Below are positions 8,457 to 18,085 of a stretch of DNA of 64,000 nucleotides, in pieces. A program made the translations under genes and the position numbers. The notes under the pieces are model-generated. The model saw only the letters and a list, made by a program, of their open reading frames with translations. It did no database searches and was not told where the DNA came from. Positions within the stretch are counted from its first letter, which is position 1. The number at the start of each line of letters is the position of its first letter. Source of the stretch: Brumicola pallidula DSM 14239 = ACAM 615 (GTDB lineage: Bacteria > Pseudomonadota > Gammaproteobacteria > Enterobacterales > Alteromonadaceae); contig NZ_AUAV01000024.1 of the NCBI RefSeq assembly GCF_000428905.1, positions 1-64,000 on the forward strand, read 5' to 3'.

Positions 8457-9449
8457 TTAAAAAGGTAAGAAGTTGAACGCGTATTCTAACTCAGTTGTGG
8501 TGACATTTTGAATACCAAAGTTAATTAGTCCTATTCGGCTTATTAGTTTTTCAACTAACTCGGGTGCTCCAAGCTCACTATTCACCAATCTCACTGACAA
8601 TAAAGAGCCATCAGGCTGTATAGTCAAACGTACTGTCAACTTGCCTTCAATAGAAGGGTCTTGACGCAAAGCGCGGCGATATAATGAATAAACCGCACCT
8701 TTGTTGGCGTCTAGTATTTGTCGAATGCTGTCTAGGTCGCGGCTACCAATAACGTCTTGTGTTTCTTCAATACGTTGTTGAGTCGCCAATGAAGCTTCGC
8801 CTATTTCAGCGCCAACAAATTCGGTATTTCTACGCCCTTCCAGCGCACCTGCCGCACCCACATCTGAACTCAAACTACCTAGTTTTATACCGCCACTGGT
8901 TTTGTTGGTTTCTCGGCCCAGAATTTTGCGCTGAGAAGTGTCTGTTTGTCCGCCACCTTGGGTCTGCTGAGTGTTGGCTAAATTAGTCAGGTTAGCTGTA
9001 TCTCGCATGCTTGCAAGCTGGTCCTGCAAGGCGAGTACACCTTTACTTTTTGCCGATTCGCGCGCCTGTTTGGTCTTTTCTTCCAACGTTGGCTCTTTCG
9101 GCTTTGGCTTCGGTTCAGGCTTAGGCTCAGGTTTTGCTTCTGGCTTCGGCTTTTCAGGCTTAGGCTTTTCAGGTTCGGGTTCCGGCTCAGGCTTTGGTTC
9201 AGGCTGAATCACTTTTGGCGGCGGCACAGGCTCCTTGGCTTTAATTAATTTTGCCAATTGCGGCGGCAACTTGTCACGCTCTGCTCTTGGTACCTCAGGT
9301 AACTCAGTAATTTGTACGTAAAATGCAATCGCTAACGTCAGTGCCAGCAGCACAATTGTGATGCCGGTAAACGTTGAATTTTCTTTATCACTGCTTTCCC
9401 ACGGCAACAATGAATGAAAGTACACTGAAGGCAAGTTTGAAGTACTCAT
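8457..9449 (-). CDS. AgmX/PglI- and TonB-like periplasm-spanning protein
   Basis: The 330-residue protein has a short cytoplasmic tail, one membrane segment (about residues 29-47), then a Pro-Glu-Lys-rich linker (about 74-125) like the TonB rod. The C-terminal 90 residues contain LYRRALRQDPSIEGKLTVRL and PDGSLLSVRLV, the AgmX/PglI C-terminal domain, a relative of the TonB C-terminal fold. It would carry force from the ExbB/ExbD-like motor to the outer membrane. The gene overlaps the second exbD-like gene by 4 bases (ATGA), showing tight coupling. In Myxococcus the corresponding proteins GltG and GltJ belong to the Glt apparatus. Confidence 0.8.
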   Translation of the reverse strand: MSTSNLPSVYFHSLLPWESSDKENSTFTGITIVLLALTLAIAFYVQITELPEVPRAERDKLPPQLAKLIKAKEPVPPPKVIQPEPKPEPEPEPEKPKPEKPKPEAKPEPKPEPKPKPKEPTLEEKTKQARESAKSKGVLALQDQLASMRDTANLTNLANTQQTQGGGQTDTSQRKILGRETNKTSGGIKLGSLSSDVGAAGALEGRRNTEFVGAEIGEASLATQQRIEETQDVIGSRDLDSIRQILDANKGAVYSLYRRALRQDPSIEGKLTVRLTIQPDGSLLSVRLVNSELGAPELVEKLISRIGLINFGIQNVTTTELEYAFNFLPF

Positions 9450-10018
9450 GAGCCATCACCTTCAGCGCTAGCATCTGCTTGTGTATCAGCGGGTGCAATT
9501 TCGCTACTCGCTTCAAGTTGATTTTCTACCGCCAGTGCAATGTTGGTATAACCCGATTCAGCGCTGGTTTGCATGATTTTCTTGAGTATCTGATAAGGAA
9601 CCGATTTGTCACCCATAATGGTAATTGAAAGACCCGGATCTTCTTCTGCGTCAGGATCCTCCGGATCAATCGGAGCCCTAGTTGTGCGCGATGCTTGGTA
9701 CAGCAATTCTTCTTTCAGTGCTAATATTATATAGTCTTGCTGTTCATATAAGTCTGCTGTTTTCGCAATAGGCTTGCCTTGCAACAAAATATTATTTGCA
9801 TTAATCATCAGCAATAAGGTTTCTTTGGCCGGTGTTTTCACTGTCGACTTTGGTAATTCAACCGAATCGTCACGTTGCAACACTTGCACATCTGACGCAT
9901 TAAGCATCAAGAAAAAAACCAATATCGTGAATATGTCCATCAATGACACTAAGCTAAGCTTGGTTGTGCCGCGTTTATGGTTTCGAGCCATGCGTTTAGC
10001 TCGGGCTGACATCTTCAT
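9446..10018 (-). CDS. ExbD/TolR-like protein 2
   Basis: A 190-residue protein with a basic N-terminus, one membrane helix (LVSLMDIFTILVFFLMLNA) that carries the conserved Asp of the proton path, and a periplasmic domain ending in YTNIALAVE. Two ExbD-like subunits with one ExbB-like subunit match the AglR-AglQ-AglS motor of Myxococcus. The gene overlaps both neighbours by ATGA. The C-terminus is an acidic Ala-rich tail (Glu/Asp/Ser). Confidence 0.85.
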   Translation of the reverse strand: MKMSARAKRMARNHKRGTTKLSLVSLMDIFTILVFFLMLNASDVQVLQRDDSVELPKSTVKTPAKETLLLMINANNILLQGKPIAKTADLYEQQDYIILALKEELLYQASRTTRAPIDPEDPDAEEDPGLSITIMGDKSVPYQILKKIMQTSAESGYTNIALAVENQLEASSEIAPADTQADASAEGDGS

Positions 10019-10605
10019 TGCGCGCCTCCCGCATTTTTTAACTCATAGCTTGCTGGTGCTTCGGCAAGTGATACTTGTGGAAACAACTCGGCATCAACAA
10101 CCGAGGTTATCAATACCTCTTTGTATGAGCGCGTTGCATCAATCAAGCTAATAATGGTTTGATAGTCTGTGCTATCGGGAAGCATTAAAATAATGTCTTT
10201 TTTATCTACTGCCTTGTCTAATAACGTTTGCTTTACCAACTTTAAAGTATTCTGTAGGCCTTTAAAATCGTGCTGTAACGAAGGTTCTGCGCCAGTGGAA
10301 ACAAGAGCTTCGCCGTCTTCGTCCACAGCCGGTATTTTGGTAATGGTTTTTACCAAATAACCTTGTGGAAAAAAGATGTTTAACGAGTCATCGGAAACTA
10401 AAATCTCCAAGCGTTGTTCCTCAACTGCTTCATCTGCTCCCAGTGCCTCAATGCCGGGAAGTATTAACTCCACAACTGTAATTCTTGAGAACACCATCAT
10501 CATTAACAAAACAGGCACCAATACGATCATCAAATTCATGAAAGAGGTGATGTCTAATTCAGCGTCTTCTTTCTTAGCGTTACGCCCATGACGTCGTCCA
10601 ATCAT
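10015..10605 (-). CDS. ExbD/TolR-like protein 1
   Basis: A 196-residue protein starting with a basic stretch (GRRHGRNAKKEDAELD) and one membrane helix ITSFMNLMIVLVPVLLMMMVF. Compared with the second copy, the position of the proton-path Asp in the helix is taken by Asn (FMNLM), with Asp only before the helix (ELDIT). This suggests that one subunit is a non-conducting partner. The start has GGAAG seven bases upstream. Confidence 0.8.
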   Translation of the reverse strand: MIGRRHGRNAKKEDAELDITSFMNLMIVLVPVLLMMMVFSRITVVELILPGIEALGADEAVEEQRLEILVSDDSLNIFFPQGYLVKTITKIPAVDEDGEALVSTGAEPSLQHDFKGLQNTLKLVKQTLLDKAVDKKDIILMLPDSTDYQTIISLIDATRSYKEVLITSVVDAELFPQVSLAEAPASYELKNAGGAQ

Positions 10606-10616
10606 AAGAATACTTC

Positions 10617-11273
10617 CTACGAATCTGACTGGCGGGTTTTAGGGCCCAAATTCTCTTTGGCAATAAGGGTGTTTAAACATTTCACACCTGCCATTTCCAT
10701 GCTGTCCACTATTTCAGCCGTCTTGGTGTTTAGCAACGAGTGCAACAATAATAATGGAATTGCAGCGATTAGACCAAACGCAGTCGTGTTCATCGCTACG
10801 GAAATACTTTGTGACAGCAAGCTGGCTTTCTCTGAAGGGTCCGCATTGGCAACTGCTGAGAATGCTGCTATTAAACCAATAATCGTACCTAATAGGCCAA
10901 GAAGCGTTGAAATATTGGCCAGCATTCCCAAATACTGGGTGCGTTTTTCAAGTCGAGGAATAGTTTCCATCAACCCCTCTTCCATCGCATATTCAATATC
11001 TTCACGACGTGGACTAATACCTAAACGAGCAATACCTGCACCAATAACACGAGCAATAGGCGCTGCACTATTTTGCGTAACTTGGATAATTTTATCGAAA
11101 TTTTGGCTAGCTAACAAAGGCTCAATTTCGCGAAACGCCTTTTTATTAGTGTGTTTTGCAAACCCCAAAAACCAATAACGTTCTAGCGCAATCGCTAAAC
11201 CAATAGCCAACACAACTGAGATAGGGAACATAAAAGCTCCCCCTTCTTGGAAAAAGCGAACGATGGTGTCCAT
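10617..11273 (-). CDS. ExbB/TolQ/MotA-like proton channel protein
   Basis: A 218-residue protein with three predicted membrane segments: near residues 12-30 (FPISVVLAIGLAIALERYWF), 115-140 (LGMLANISTLLGLLGTIIGLIAAF) and 155-180 (SISVAMNTTAFGLIAAIPLLLLHSLL). The GLLGTI(I)GLI and AMNTTAFGL motifs are hallmark pore-lining segments. With the ExbD-like proteins it forms a proton-driven motor. The ATG at 11273 follows GAGG at good spacing; the longer frame lacks this. The 160-base gap upstream may hold an internal promoter. Confidence 0.9.
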   Translation of the reverse strand: MDTIVRFFQEGGAFMFPISVVLAIGLAIALERYWFLGFAKHTNKKAFREIEPLLASQNFDKIIQVTQNSAAPIARVIGAGIARLGISPRREDIEYAMEEGLMETIPRLEKRTQYLGMLANISTLLGLLGTIIGLIAAFSAVANADPSEKASLLSQSISVAMNTTAFGLIAAIPLLLLHSLLNTKTAEIVDSMEMAGVKCLNTLIAKENLGPKTRQSDS

Positions 11274-11434
11274 GATATCCTCTTTAATATAGTGATCATT
11301 TAATAATCTAGCCTCAATAGTTCTTGATGAACACAGCAATTGAGCGCTAAAGTTTAAGTTGTTGATAGTCTATTCGAATACGTTCTAATGTTATGTATTA
11401 TGAACCATCAACATGTTGTTGTATTTATACCCAA

Positions 11435-11908
11435 TCAGTTACTTTGTGCATCCACTGCAATAGTAGATTGGCTATTTTTAATCCCTTTTAGGAGTTTTAT
11501 CTCCCTTAAAAAACTGTTACGTTCCAACGATTTAAGCTCAGTTTTAATGGGTGCCCAACGTTGTTCATTACGATCAATACGCTGATACAAAGGTAACTGC
11601 CAAGGTACAATTGATAATACCTTTGGCTGCTCTTTATTTCCGCGAATGGTCTCCTCCAGTCTCAAAATATCTACGCTTGATGAGACATTCCCGGCAGATG
11701 CGACAGTTAGTGCTAACGGCGCTTGTTCTTGAGTTAATGTTTGGGCTTCAACGGGCGCCTGTTCTTGTGCTTTTTCTTGTGCTTTTTCTTGTGCAAAGAG
11801 ATGATGTTGTGCACAAACTAATAAGGTAACTATCATCATCTTGCCGAGCCACTTTGTAAGCACTGCTTTTGTTTCATGCATAAGTGTTGAGACTCTGCCG
11901 TTATCCAT
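11435..11908 (-). CDS. Exported protein of unknown function
   Basis: A 157-residue protein. A hydrophobic segment at about 24-38 ends in LFAQ, a likely signal peptide after an extended N-region. Next comes a Gln/Glu/Ala repeat (KAQEKAQEQAP, then TQEQAP). The C-terminal half is helical and basic (KTELKSLERNSFLREIKLLK). It overlaps the end of the TPR lipoprotein gene by 8 bases, so it belongs to the operon. No family is recognised. Confidence 0.65.
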   Translation of the reverse strand: MDNGRVSTLMHETKAVLTKWLGKMMIVTLLVCAQHHLFAQEKAQEKAQEQAPVEAQTLTQEQAPLALTVASAGNVSSSVDILRLEETIRGNKEQPKVLSIVPWQLPLYQRIDRNEQRWAPIKTELKSLERNSFLREIKLLKGIKNSQSTIAVDAQSN

Positions 11909-12779
11909 TCGTTTGCTCCCGCTGCAGGACTTCTATTTGACGTTGAATATCCATGATCCACAGACTTGTTAGTTTCTGCTCTTTGCGCAATGATTTTACT
12001 GGCGACACAATACGTTGAATTTGAAGATCAAGTAAGGCTTTATATATTTTATAGTCCGCTAATGCCGCAATTTTGTCGCCGACATAGAGGTCATTTAAAA
12101 TACCTCTATTGCGATAGCTATTAGCATTGCCAGGCCAAGCGTCAATTGCCTGGTTGTAATGCGCTTTAGCTAAATCAAATTTGCCTGCGTCACGATAGAT
12201 AGCACCAAGGCGATTGTGTGCTTGATAGTTGCTTGCGACTAATTTTAGTGCTGTTTGGTAATCGCTTATTGCTTTCTCGTTTTCTTCTTTAGCTAGCAAT
12301 ATATCGCCGCGTAATACCCACACTGCTGTGTTTGGTGATGCCTTAAAATCGGGATCATCAATCACGCGTTGCACCTCAACCAAGGCTTTATCTGGCTCAC
12401 CATTAGCTAACTGATTTATCGCGCTTTGCACACGACGTAACTGACTAGAATTTAAATTCGCTTGATTTTGTTTGTCTAATTTGAACGCATTTACTGTGCC
12501 CATTAATCCGCGCGCTTGCAATGCAAGAGCTTGCTCTTCTAGTTCCTCTGGGGTTAATTCAAGCGCTATTTGAACTGCATCAACAGTATCAGCATCACCG
12601 CTCAGACTAGCCTCATCTGCTTTTTCAGTGTGACCAGATGCAGTTTCAGCATGTTGCGTCGACTCAGCGTCAGGGCCCGAAAACCCAGGCAGGGACGGCA
12701 GGCTTGAGCAACCCGATAAGATCGTAGAAAAAGCAAATACCAAGACCAAGAGTCGTAACTTTGCCTTATTTAAAATCAT
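11901..12779 (-). CDS. TPR lipoprotein (GltE/AglT-like)
   Basis: A 292-residue protein with lipoprotein signal (STILSGC) and, at about 150-240, consecutive TPR-type helices: AVWVLRGDILLAKEENEKAISDYQTAL, then AHNRLGAIYRDAGKFDLAKAHYNQAI. The start at ATG 12779 is set by AGGAG ten bases upstream; it overlaps the end of the upstream gene by 14 bases. TPR lipoproteins next to an AglRQS-like motor occur in the Glt apparatus; equivalence to a specific Glt protein is inferred from context. Confidence 0.7.
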   Translation of the reverse strand: MILNKAKLRLLVLVFAFSTILSGCSSLPSLPGFSGPDAESTQHAETASGHTEKADEASLSGDADTVDAVQIALELTPEELEEQALALQARGLMGTVNAFKLDKQNQANLNSSQLRRVQSAINQLANGEPDKALVEVQRVIDDPDFKASPNTAVWVLRGDILLAKEENEKAISDYQTALKLVASNYQAHNRLGAIYRDAGKFDLAKAHYNQAIDAWPGNANSYRNRGILNDLYVGDKIAALADYKIYKALLDLQIQRIVSPVKSLRKEQKLTSLWIMDIQRQIEVLQREQTNG

Positions 12780-15700
12780 TAGCACTCAACTCCTGAATCT
12801 GTTCTGGTTTGCGGTAACGCACCGGTAGTAAGTTTTCGAGCGTTTTTAAACTCTCTTTTACCCAGTCATCATACAAACCACCATGCGCGCGTTTAGCGTT
12901 ATTCTCATGCAAGGTAATAGACGTTTCTTCAAATGGAAATGCTTGCTCTTCTAATAACAATTCATACTGGCTTAACTCTAGCGCACTCAAACCGGTCGGA
13001 CGACTCGATTGCATCAAATCTTTAGCCAACACAGAATATACATTAGCCAGCGAATAGTTGGCTTGTGTGGTGTACTCAGCGATCCCATAGGCCATCACGC
13101 CATCATAACGAGCAATGGCGTTTTTAAGCGCATTCTGCTTGCGCTGCAAACTTTTGTTTAACGGTAGCGTTAACTTAATTTTTTGGTAAGCAATATCTGC
13201 GTCAGTAGCAAATACCATCGACGCCATCGCGGCTAAATAACGTGAACGTGGTGACCGCTCAGAACCGGCTTTTTGGTCTGCTTGAATTAGTTTGTTTAGC
13301 CAAAAACGACGTTTTTTGTCATCACTCGTTTCGTTATAAAACTCGGTCATCTTAAAACGCGCTTCGTTTGCATCAGCTAGCGGCGATGGATATCGATGCG
13401 CATAACTTCTGTAGGCACTCAATGATGCTTCGCGATCACCCGCTTTAGAATAGTAATCAGCAGCAACGTACAATGCATCCCTACCCAATTGAGTGTCGGC
13501 TTGTGCTTTATGCTGTGCCATTAATAATACAGCCGCAGGCTGCCATTGCTCAGACTCCTCATAAGCAACTAATAACTTACCCGGTATACTCAACACTAAG
13601 TCATTTTTTGGGAAACGGGTTTGGAAATCAAGCAATAATGGCAACGCTTGCGTAAAATTTTCTAAGGCCAGTAAGTACGTAGCTGCATCATATTGCGCTG
13701 CAGCTCTAAAGGTTGAATTAGGGGTTTCTTGCATAATGCGTTGAAGTAACGCCACACTGTCAGTAACCGCACGTCGTTGGGTTTCACTTAACTGAGCAAA
13801 GTCCCTACCTTCGGGTAATGGCGCTGCCAACGTTTGTTTCACTTTGGCTGACGCTAACAGCTGTTCTGACTGCTGAAAGAAAGTAGCTGCCAAACGGTTA
13901 GTAAGCGCTTGCACCCGTTTATCCTCTGACTGCAATATACTTAATAATGTTTCATAACCGGCTTGCGCGACTTGGTAATTTTCCAGTGCGAAATTACCAT
14001 GCGCGAAAACGAGGCGAGCTGAAATTAAACTTTCTGCGTTTACAGCATGCGTTGCAATATGGGCGTCGCGCCAGCCTGCTTTTGGCAGATTTGCGCTTGC
14101 ATAAGCTAAACCATTTACTTTGTCAGCGGATAATAACCAATGGCTCCAGCGTATTGCATCTGTGTATTTTCGCTGTTCGAACAACCGTTGCATCAAAGCT
14201 TGTGCCACATTCACCGTACGTGAGTCTGTAGCAAAGGTGTCAACAAACAAACGCTGACTGATCATCTTCCTGGCTTCTAGCTTTTGGGTAAAGTCAGCTT
14301 CACGTGAAACTGTATTTTCAGCAAGTTTCTCAAACAACAACAAAGCAGCATAAGCGGCCTCGCTAGCCAAAGGATTAGGTGAGTCTTGATATGCATAAAT
14401 TTCAAAGCTTTCAATCGCTAAATTGAATTTGTTTGCAGAACTTAATGCCTCACCAAGATAGAAGCGCATTTGTGGCACTTCCTCGTCAGGTGTAAAAGTG
14501 CGAATAAATTGGTCATAATAACCGGCCGCATTTACAAATGCTTGTTGCTTAATGTTACTCAATTCGCTAATTGAAGCCGCTGTCCAAGACGCGCTTTGCA
14601 CTTCTGATATTGCCAAACCCACGAATGATCCTTGGGCTGTTTCATCACTGCTCAATTGCGCATTTGATACCAGCATATTCTCAACGGTTTGCGCAATACT
14701 ATGTTCGTTTTGTGCCAACTCTTTTACATAACGGCGCAAGTAAGCGCTGGTTTGGCGACCAATAATACTCTGTAATCCAGAATAGTGCTGCCCATCGACC
14801 CCATACGCGGCCACAAATCCTTGCTTACCTTCCAGCACCAATGCAGGGAATTTACCCAATATATAAGCATCAATATGCTTAACGTAAAACTCCACAGCAC
14901 GCTCATGTAATGGATAAGTATTAGCGAATACAAGAAGGGTGTCAGCACTGTCTTTGAAGCGGCTATCGTTCAAATGTTGCTGAGCTAGCTGTTCATAAAT
15001 TAAGTTTTCATAGGCGCGCTGACCATTCACAACAAAGAAATCGTTAATTGCGTCACCATTACCTTGGTACGAAAACAATAGCGCCATGATACGAAGCGTG
15101 TCTTGCACTAGTTTTTGCTGCCCTAGCTGCAATGTATTAATGTTAGTGTGGGTTTGTGTATAGCTGTTTTGCTCTAGGGTCTCATCTAGCATTTTAGAAA
15201 ATGCCATTAATGCTTTGGCATGCTCTTCTTGCTTGAAGTAGCTCCAACCCAGCATGTAAGCAGAAATACCATAAAAATTATTAGCAGCAATGTTCGCTTT
15301 TTGTTCAGATAAGGCGAGCACCTGAGCATAATTTATAACTGCATTATCGTAATTTTGGCGATTAAAATAGTATTCGCCAATACGAAAATACAATTCAATA
15401 TGATAGTTAGTCACTGCGTTCTCTGCGCTTGGAAATGTGCTTAAAAAGCGCTGAGCGACACTCACCGACTCATCCGGCTTTCCATCTAAATCAAGGGCTC
15501 GAGAAAGTTGGTACATGGCATCCATGTATTTTATTTCTGAGCGCCTAGCTGCGGCTACTGTTGCTGGGTCATCAGACAGTAAATCGGCTTGTGCAACCGA
15601 CTTGGCTTGCTGCTCTAAGACTTCTTTATAACTAGAAATTGCTTGCTTAAAGTAAGTTGCAGATTGTAATTGCCCAATGCCTTCAGCCTTATTATTGATC

Positions 15701-16071
15701 GCTGCGCTCGCTTTTGGATCCTCACCGCTCTGAGTTGCAGACTGGCTCGCTTGCAAGGCTTCTAATGGAATACCATCTTCTTGCGCTTTTTCGGCAAGTT
15801 GCATTTCAATATCAGCTAAACGAAAAGCGACTTGTTGGCGCTGCTTCTCATCTTTTAATAACGGTAACAACGCTGCATATTCATCGCGTGTTTCTTGTAG
15901 CGATAATCTTGGCGCTATAGAGGGCTCAATCTTTATCGGCTGCAGGTCTAATTCAGCTAATGTCGGGCGGTTACTGATACCTTCATTGATAAGTGACCCT
16001 TCTTCATCAGAGCTAAACATACTGCAGCTTGCCAGCACCATGGAAAAAGAGAGAATAAGTATTTTTTTCAT
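12766..16071 (-). CDS. Very large TPR-rich lipoprotein
   Basis: A 1101-residue protein with lipoprotein signal (MVLASCS, residues 12-18). Almost the whole length is helical repeats with TPR character, for example YHIELYFRIGEYYFNRQNYDNAVINYAQVL (about 220-250), PQMRFYLGEALSSANKFNLAIESFEIY, and TFRAAAQYDAATYLLALENFTQALPLL. Such proteins act as scaffolds; here it could line the periplasmic part of a trans-envelope complex. The stop of the upstream TPR gene and this start are about one base apart. In Myxococcus, GltI is a much longer TPR protein; similarity of role is speculation. Confidence 0.75.
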   Translation of the reverse strand: MKKILILSFSMVLASCSMFSSDEEGSLINEGISNRPTLAELDLQPIKIEPSIAPRLSLQETRDEYAALLPLLKDEKQRQQVAFRLADIEMQLAEKAQEDGIPLEALQASQSATQSGEDPKASAAINNKAEGIGQLQSATYFKQAISSYKEVLEQQAKSVAQADLLSDDPATVAAARRSEIKYMDAMYQLSRALDLDGKPDESVSVAQRFLSTFPSAENAVTNYHIELYFRIGEYYFNRQNYDNAVINYAQVLALSEQKANIAANNFYGISAYMLGWSYFKQEEHAKALMAFSKMLDETLEQNSYTQTHTNINTLQLGQQKLVQDTLRIMALLFSYQGNGDAINDFFVVNGQRAYENLIYEQLAQQHLNDSRFKDSADTLLVFANTYPLHERAVEFYVKHIDAYILGKFPALVLEGKQGFVAAYGVDGQHYSGLQSIIGRQTSAYLRRYVKELAQNEHSIAQTVENMLVSNAQLSSDETAQGSFVGLAISEVQSASWTAASISELSNIKQQAFVNAAGYYDQFIRTFTPDEEVPQMRFYLGEALSSANKFNLAIESFEIYAYQDSPNPLASEAAYAALLLFEKLAENTVSREADFTQKLEARKMISQRLFVDTFATDSRTVNVAQALMQRLFEQRKYTDAIRWSHWLLSADKVNGLAYASANLPKAGWRDAHIATHAVNAESLISARLVFAHGNFALENYQVAQAGYETLLSILQSEDKRVQALTNRLAATFFQQSEQLLASAKVKQTLAAPLPEGRDFAQLSETQRRAVTDSVALLQRIMQETPNSTFRAAAQYDAATYLLALENFTQALPLLLDFQTRFPKNDLVLSIPGKLLVAYEESEQWQPAAVLLMAQHKAQADTQLGRDALYVAADYYSKAGDREASLSAYRSYAHRYPSPLADANEARFKMTEFYNETSDDKKRRFWLNKLIQADQKAGSERSPRSRYLAAMASMVFATDADIAYQKIKLTLPLNKSLQRKQNALKNAIARYDGVMAYGIAEYTTQANYSLANVYSVLAKDLMQSSRPTGLSALELSQYELLLEEQAFPFEETSITLHENNAKRAHGGLYDDWVKESLKTLENLLPVRYRKPEQIQELSANDFK

Positions 16072-16072
16072 C

Positions 16073-18067
16073 TTATAGACCTCTTCCTGGTTCTGCTAAA
16101 TCTTGTAAACGAATAATCGCAAGCCGGGTTGCTACTTGTTGATCAGCTAACGCTTGCATTCTTAGGTTCATATTAGCTTGTAAAAACTCAGTTAAGCGTC
16201 GAGTAAGAGAATCAACTAAGGCTTCAGTCCGTGCATAGTCAGCTGCAGCACTTAAGGCCATGACGTCAACACGCGAGCGCTGCTCATCAGTGCTACTGGT
16301 GTTGTTTTGTAACTGCTTAAGTCGCGTATATTGCTTGTTGGCATCAGCGTAGGCTACTTTTAGTTGATTAAGTTGTTTTTGATGTTGCCAGCGCGTTGCC
16401 GGATACGCTTCTGATAATTCCCATGCCAATACCCCTTTTAAACGAACAACACGTTGTCCGTACTTTTGCGATAAATTAGCTTCACGTTCAGTATTAATAC
16501 GCAGTATTCTCTCTTCGCCTTTATCGAGACGCTCAAGTGCCGATACTTGCTCAGTTGTGGCCAATAACTTAGCGGAAATTTGGTCTGAATTAAGGATCGT
16601 TTCAAAAGCCTCAATATGTAACTGAGTGCGATCAAGGGTTTCTTGTGCATCAGTTAACGACAACGCCTCGCTTCTGCGCTCAAATGCGAGTTCACGTTCA
16701 TCAAGTAAACGATACATGCCGTCAATTTGCGCTAAGTTCCCTTCGAGCGTGTTCAACAGTTGCTTGGCCTGGCCCCGCACGCCGAGTAAATATGCGCTGT
16801 CGATATCGCCATTACCACTAAGTAATAAAATTTGCAGGTCACGATGTTCTATTGGCCAATTACCATTCTCCACGGTATCGAAAAAAGCAGCTTGTTGCAC
16901 TTGTTCACCAAAGCTATTCAACGAGGTCATTACGGCGTCTAATTGACGAGAGGAATCGCGCAGTGCATCAAATGCTTCAGCCAATGCGCCTTGCTGCTCG
17001 TAGCCATACGCCAATCCATGACTGGCCTGCAATGCATAGATCCCTTTGCTGTTATCACGTAAATATTGCCAAGCCGCCATTGCCAAGGGCCAACGGTTTT
17101 CTTGTGCTAATGTCCAGCCATAAGTCAACATGGCTTGTTCTGCGTGCAACGATTCACGGCCAATTAATTTAAGTGCGATCAGCGCATTGGCGTAGTCTTT
17201 TTGCTCAAGTAGGGTAACACCTAAACCATAGTTTAAGCGGTCAAATAATGCGTTACGTTCTTGAAAGGCCCGGTCTTCTTGACTCTCTGTCAAGCCATTA
17301 CCGAACCAATTAAACCATGACCACCAACTTGAGCTGTTGTTTTCTTCTTGTATCGAATTTTCAACCGGTGTGGCGTTCAACAGCAACTTCGCACTAATGA
17401 AGGCCTCATTCGCGGCATCATAATCTTGCTTGTTATGTTCTATTACCGCTTGATTAGCAATAAGATAGGTTTGATAAATAGAGTCACTGCTTAATTCTCC
17501 TGCAAGTGTTTCCCAATCAGCGCCCATATTCATGCGTTCATGACTAACTTGGTAGACCAGTTCTTCCCAGTGGTCTTGGCTTAGCTCGTCTTCTAAATCA
17601 TTCTCGATAATCGCTAAATATGCGCGTTCGCTTACGCCCATGCGTTTTTGTGCAAAGCTGGATTTAGCTAACCAAAACCACGTATTTGCTTGAATATAAG
17701 GATTGCCTGATTGCGCTAGTAAGCGATTAAAAATGCCTTCGGCTTGCTGTGTCATGCCTAACTGCAAACTCACTGCACCTCGCATTAAATCGAGTCGGTC
17801 TTGGTTGTCAGGTCCGTAGGGTGTTTGCGCCCTCAATTCGTTTACGCGGGTTAATGCACCTTGCAATAAGGTTTGGTCGGGAGCGCCTTGGAAGTAACTA
17901 TAAACCACCTGACCAAAGGCAAGGTCTTGGCGTTTTTGCGCTAAAATTTGCACAGCGCTGCGCGTATCTGCTGCAGGTGTTGGCGGCTTTGGCGTTGAAA
18001 AACAGCCGTTAAGTACTAACGAAACGAGCGCAATACATGCAAAGTTAGTGGCCTTTAATTGAGTCAT
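16073..18067 (-). CDS. TPR lipoprotein with C-terminal coiled coil
   Basis: A 664-residue protein with lipobox LVLNGC at about residue 22. Residues 50-400 read as TPR-like helices (YIQANTWFWLAKSSFAQKRM, LNYGLGVTLLEQKDYANALIAL, YALQASHGLAYGYEQQGALAEAFDAL). Residues 440-650 form charged heptad-like helices consistent with a coiled coil. An alternative TTG start at 18079 has AGG five bases upstream and adds four residues. It is 18 bases after the preceding gene, within the operon. No enzyme motif is visible. Confidence 0.7.
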   Translation of the reverse strand: MTQLKATNFACIALVSLVLNGCFSTPKPPTPAADTRSAVQILAQKRQDLAFGQVVYSYFQGAPDQTLLQGALTRVNELRAQTPYGPDNQDRLDLMRGAVSLQLGMTQQAEGIFNRLLAQSGNPYIQANTWFWLAKSSFAQKRMGVSERAYLAIIENDLEDELSQDHWEELVYQVSHERMNMGADWETLAGELSSDSIYQTYLIANQAVIEHNKQDYDAANEAFISAKLLLNATPVENSIQEENNSSSWWSWFNWFGNGLTESQEDRAFQERNALFDRLNYGLGVTLLEQKDYANALIALKLIGRESLHAEQAMLTYGWTLAQENRWPLAMAAWQYLRDNSKGIYALQASHGLAYGYEQQGALAEAFDALRDSSRQLDAVMTSLNSFGEQVQQAAFFDTVENGNWPIEHRDLQILLLSGNGDIDSAYLLGVRGQAKQLLNTLEGNLAQIDGMYRLLDERELAFERRSEALSLTDAQETLDRTQLHIEAFETILNSDQISAKLLATTEQVSALERLDKGEERILRINTEREANLSQKYGQRVVRLKGVLAWELSEAYPATRWQHQKQLNQLKVAYADANKQYTRLKQLQNNTSSTDEQRSRVDVMALSAAADYARTEALVDSLTRRLTEFLQANMNLRMQALADQQVATRLAIIRLQDLAEPGRGL

Positions 18068-18085
18068 AAACAAAAGCAAATCGAC

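Noticed and set aside
8971-9207. Gly/Ser-rich frame opposite the AgmX-like gene
   Set aside because: It is the antisense of the Pro/Glu/Lys-rich linker and has no independent support.
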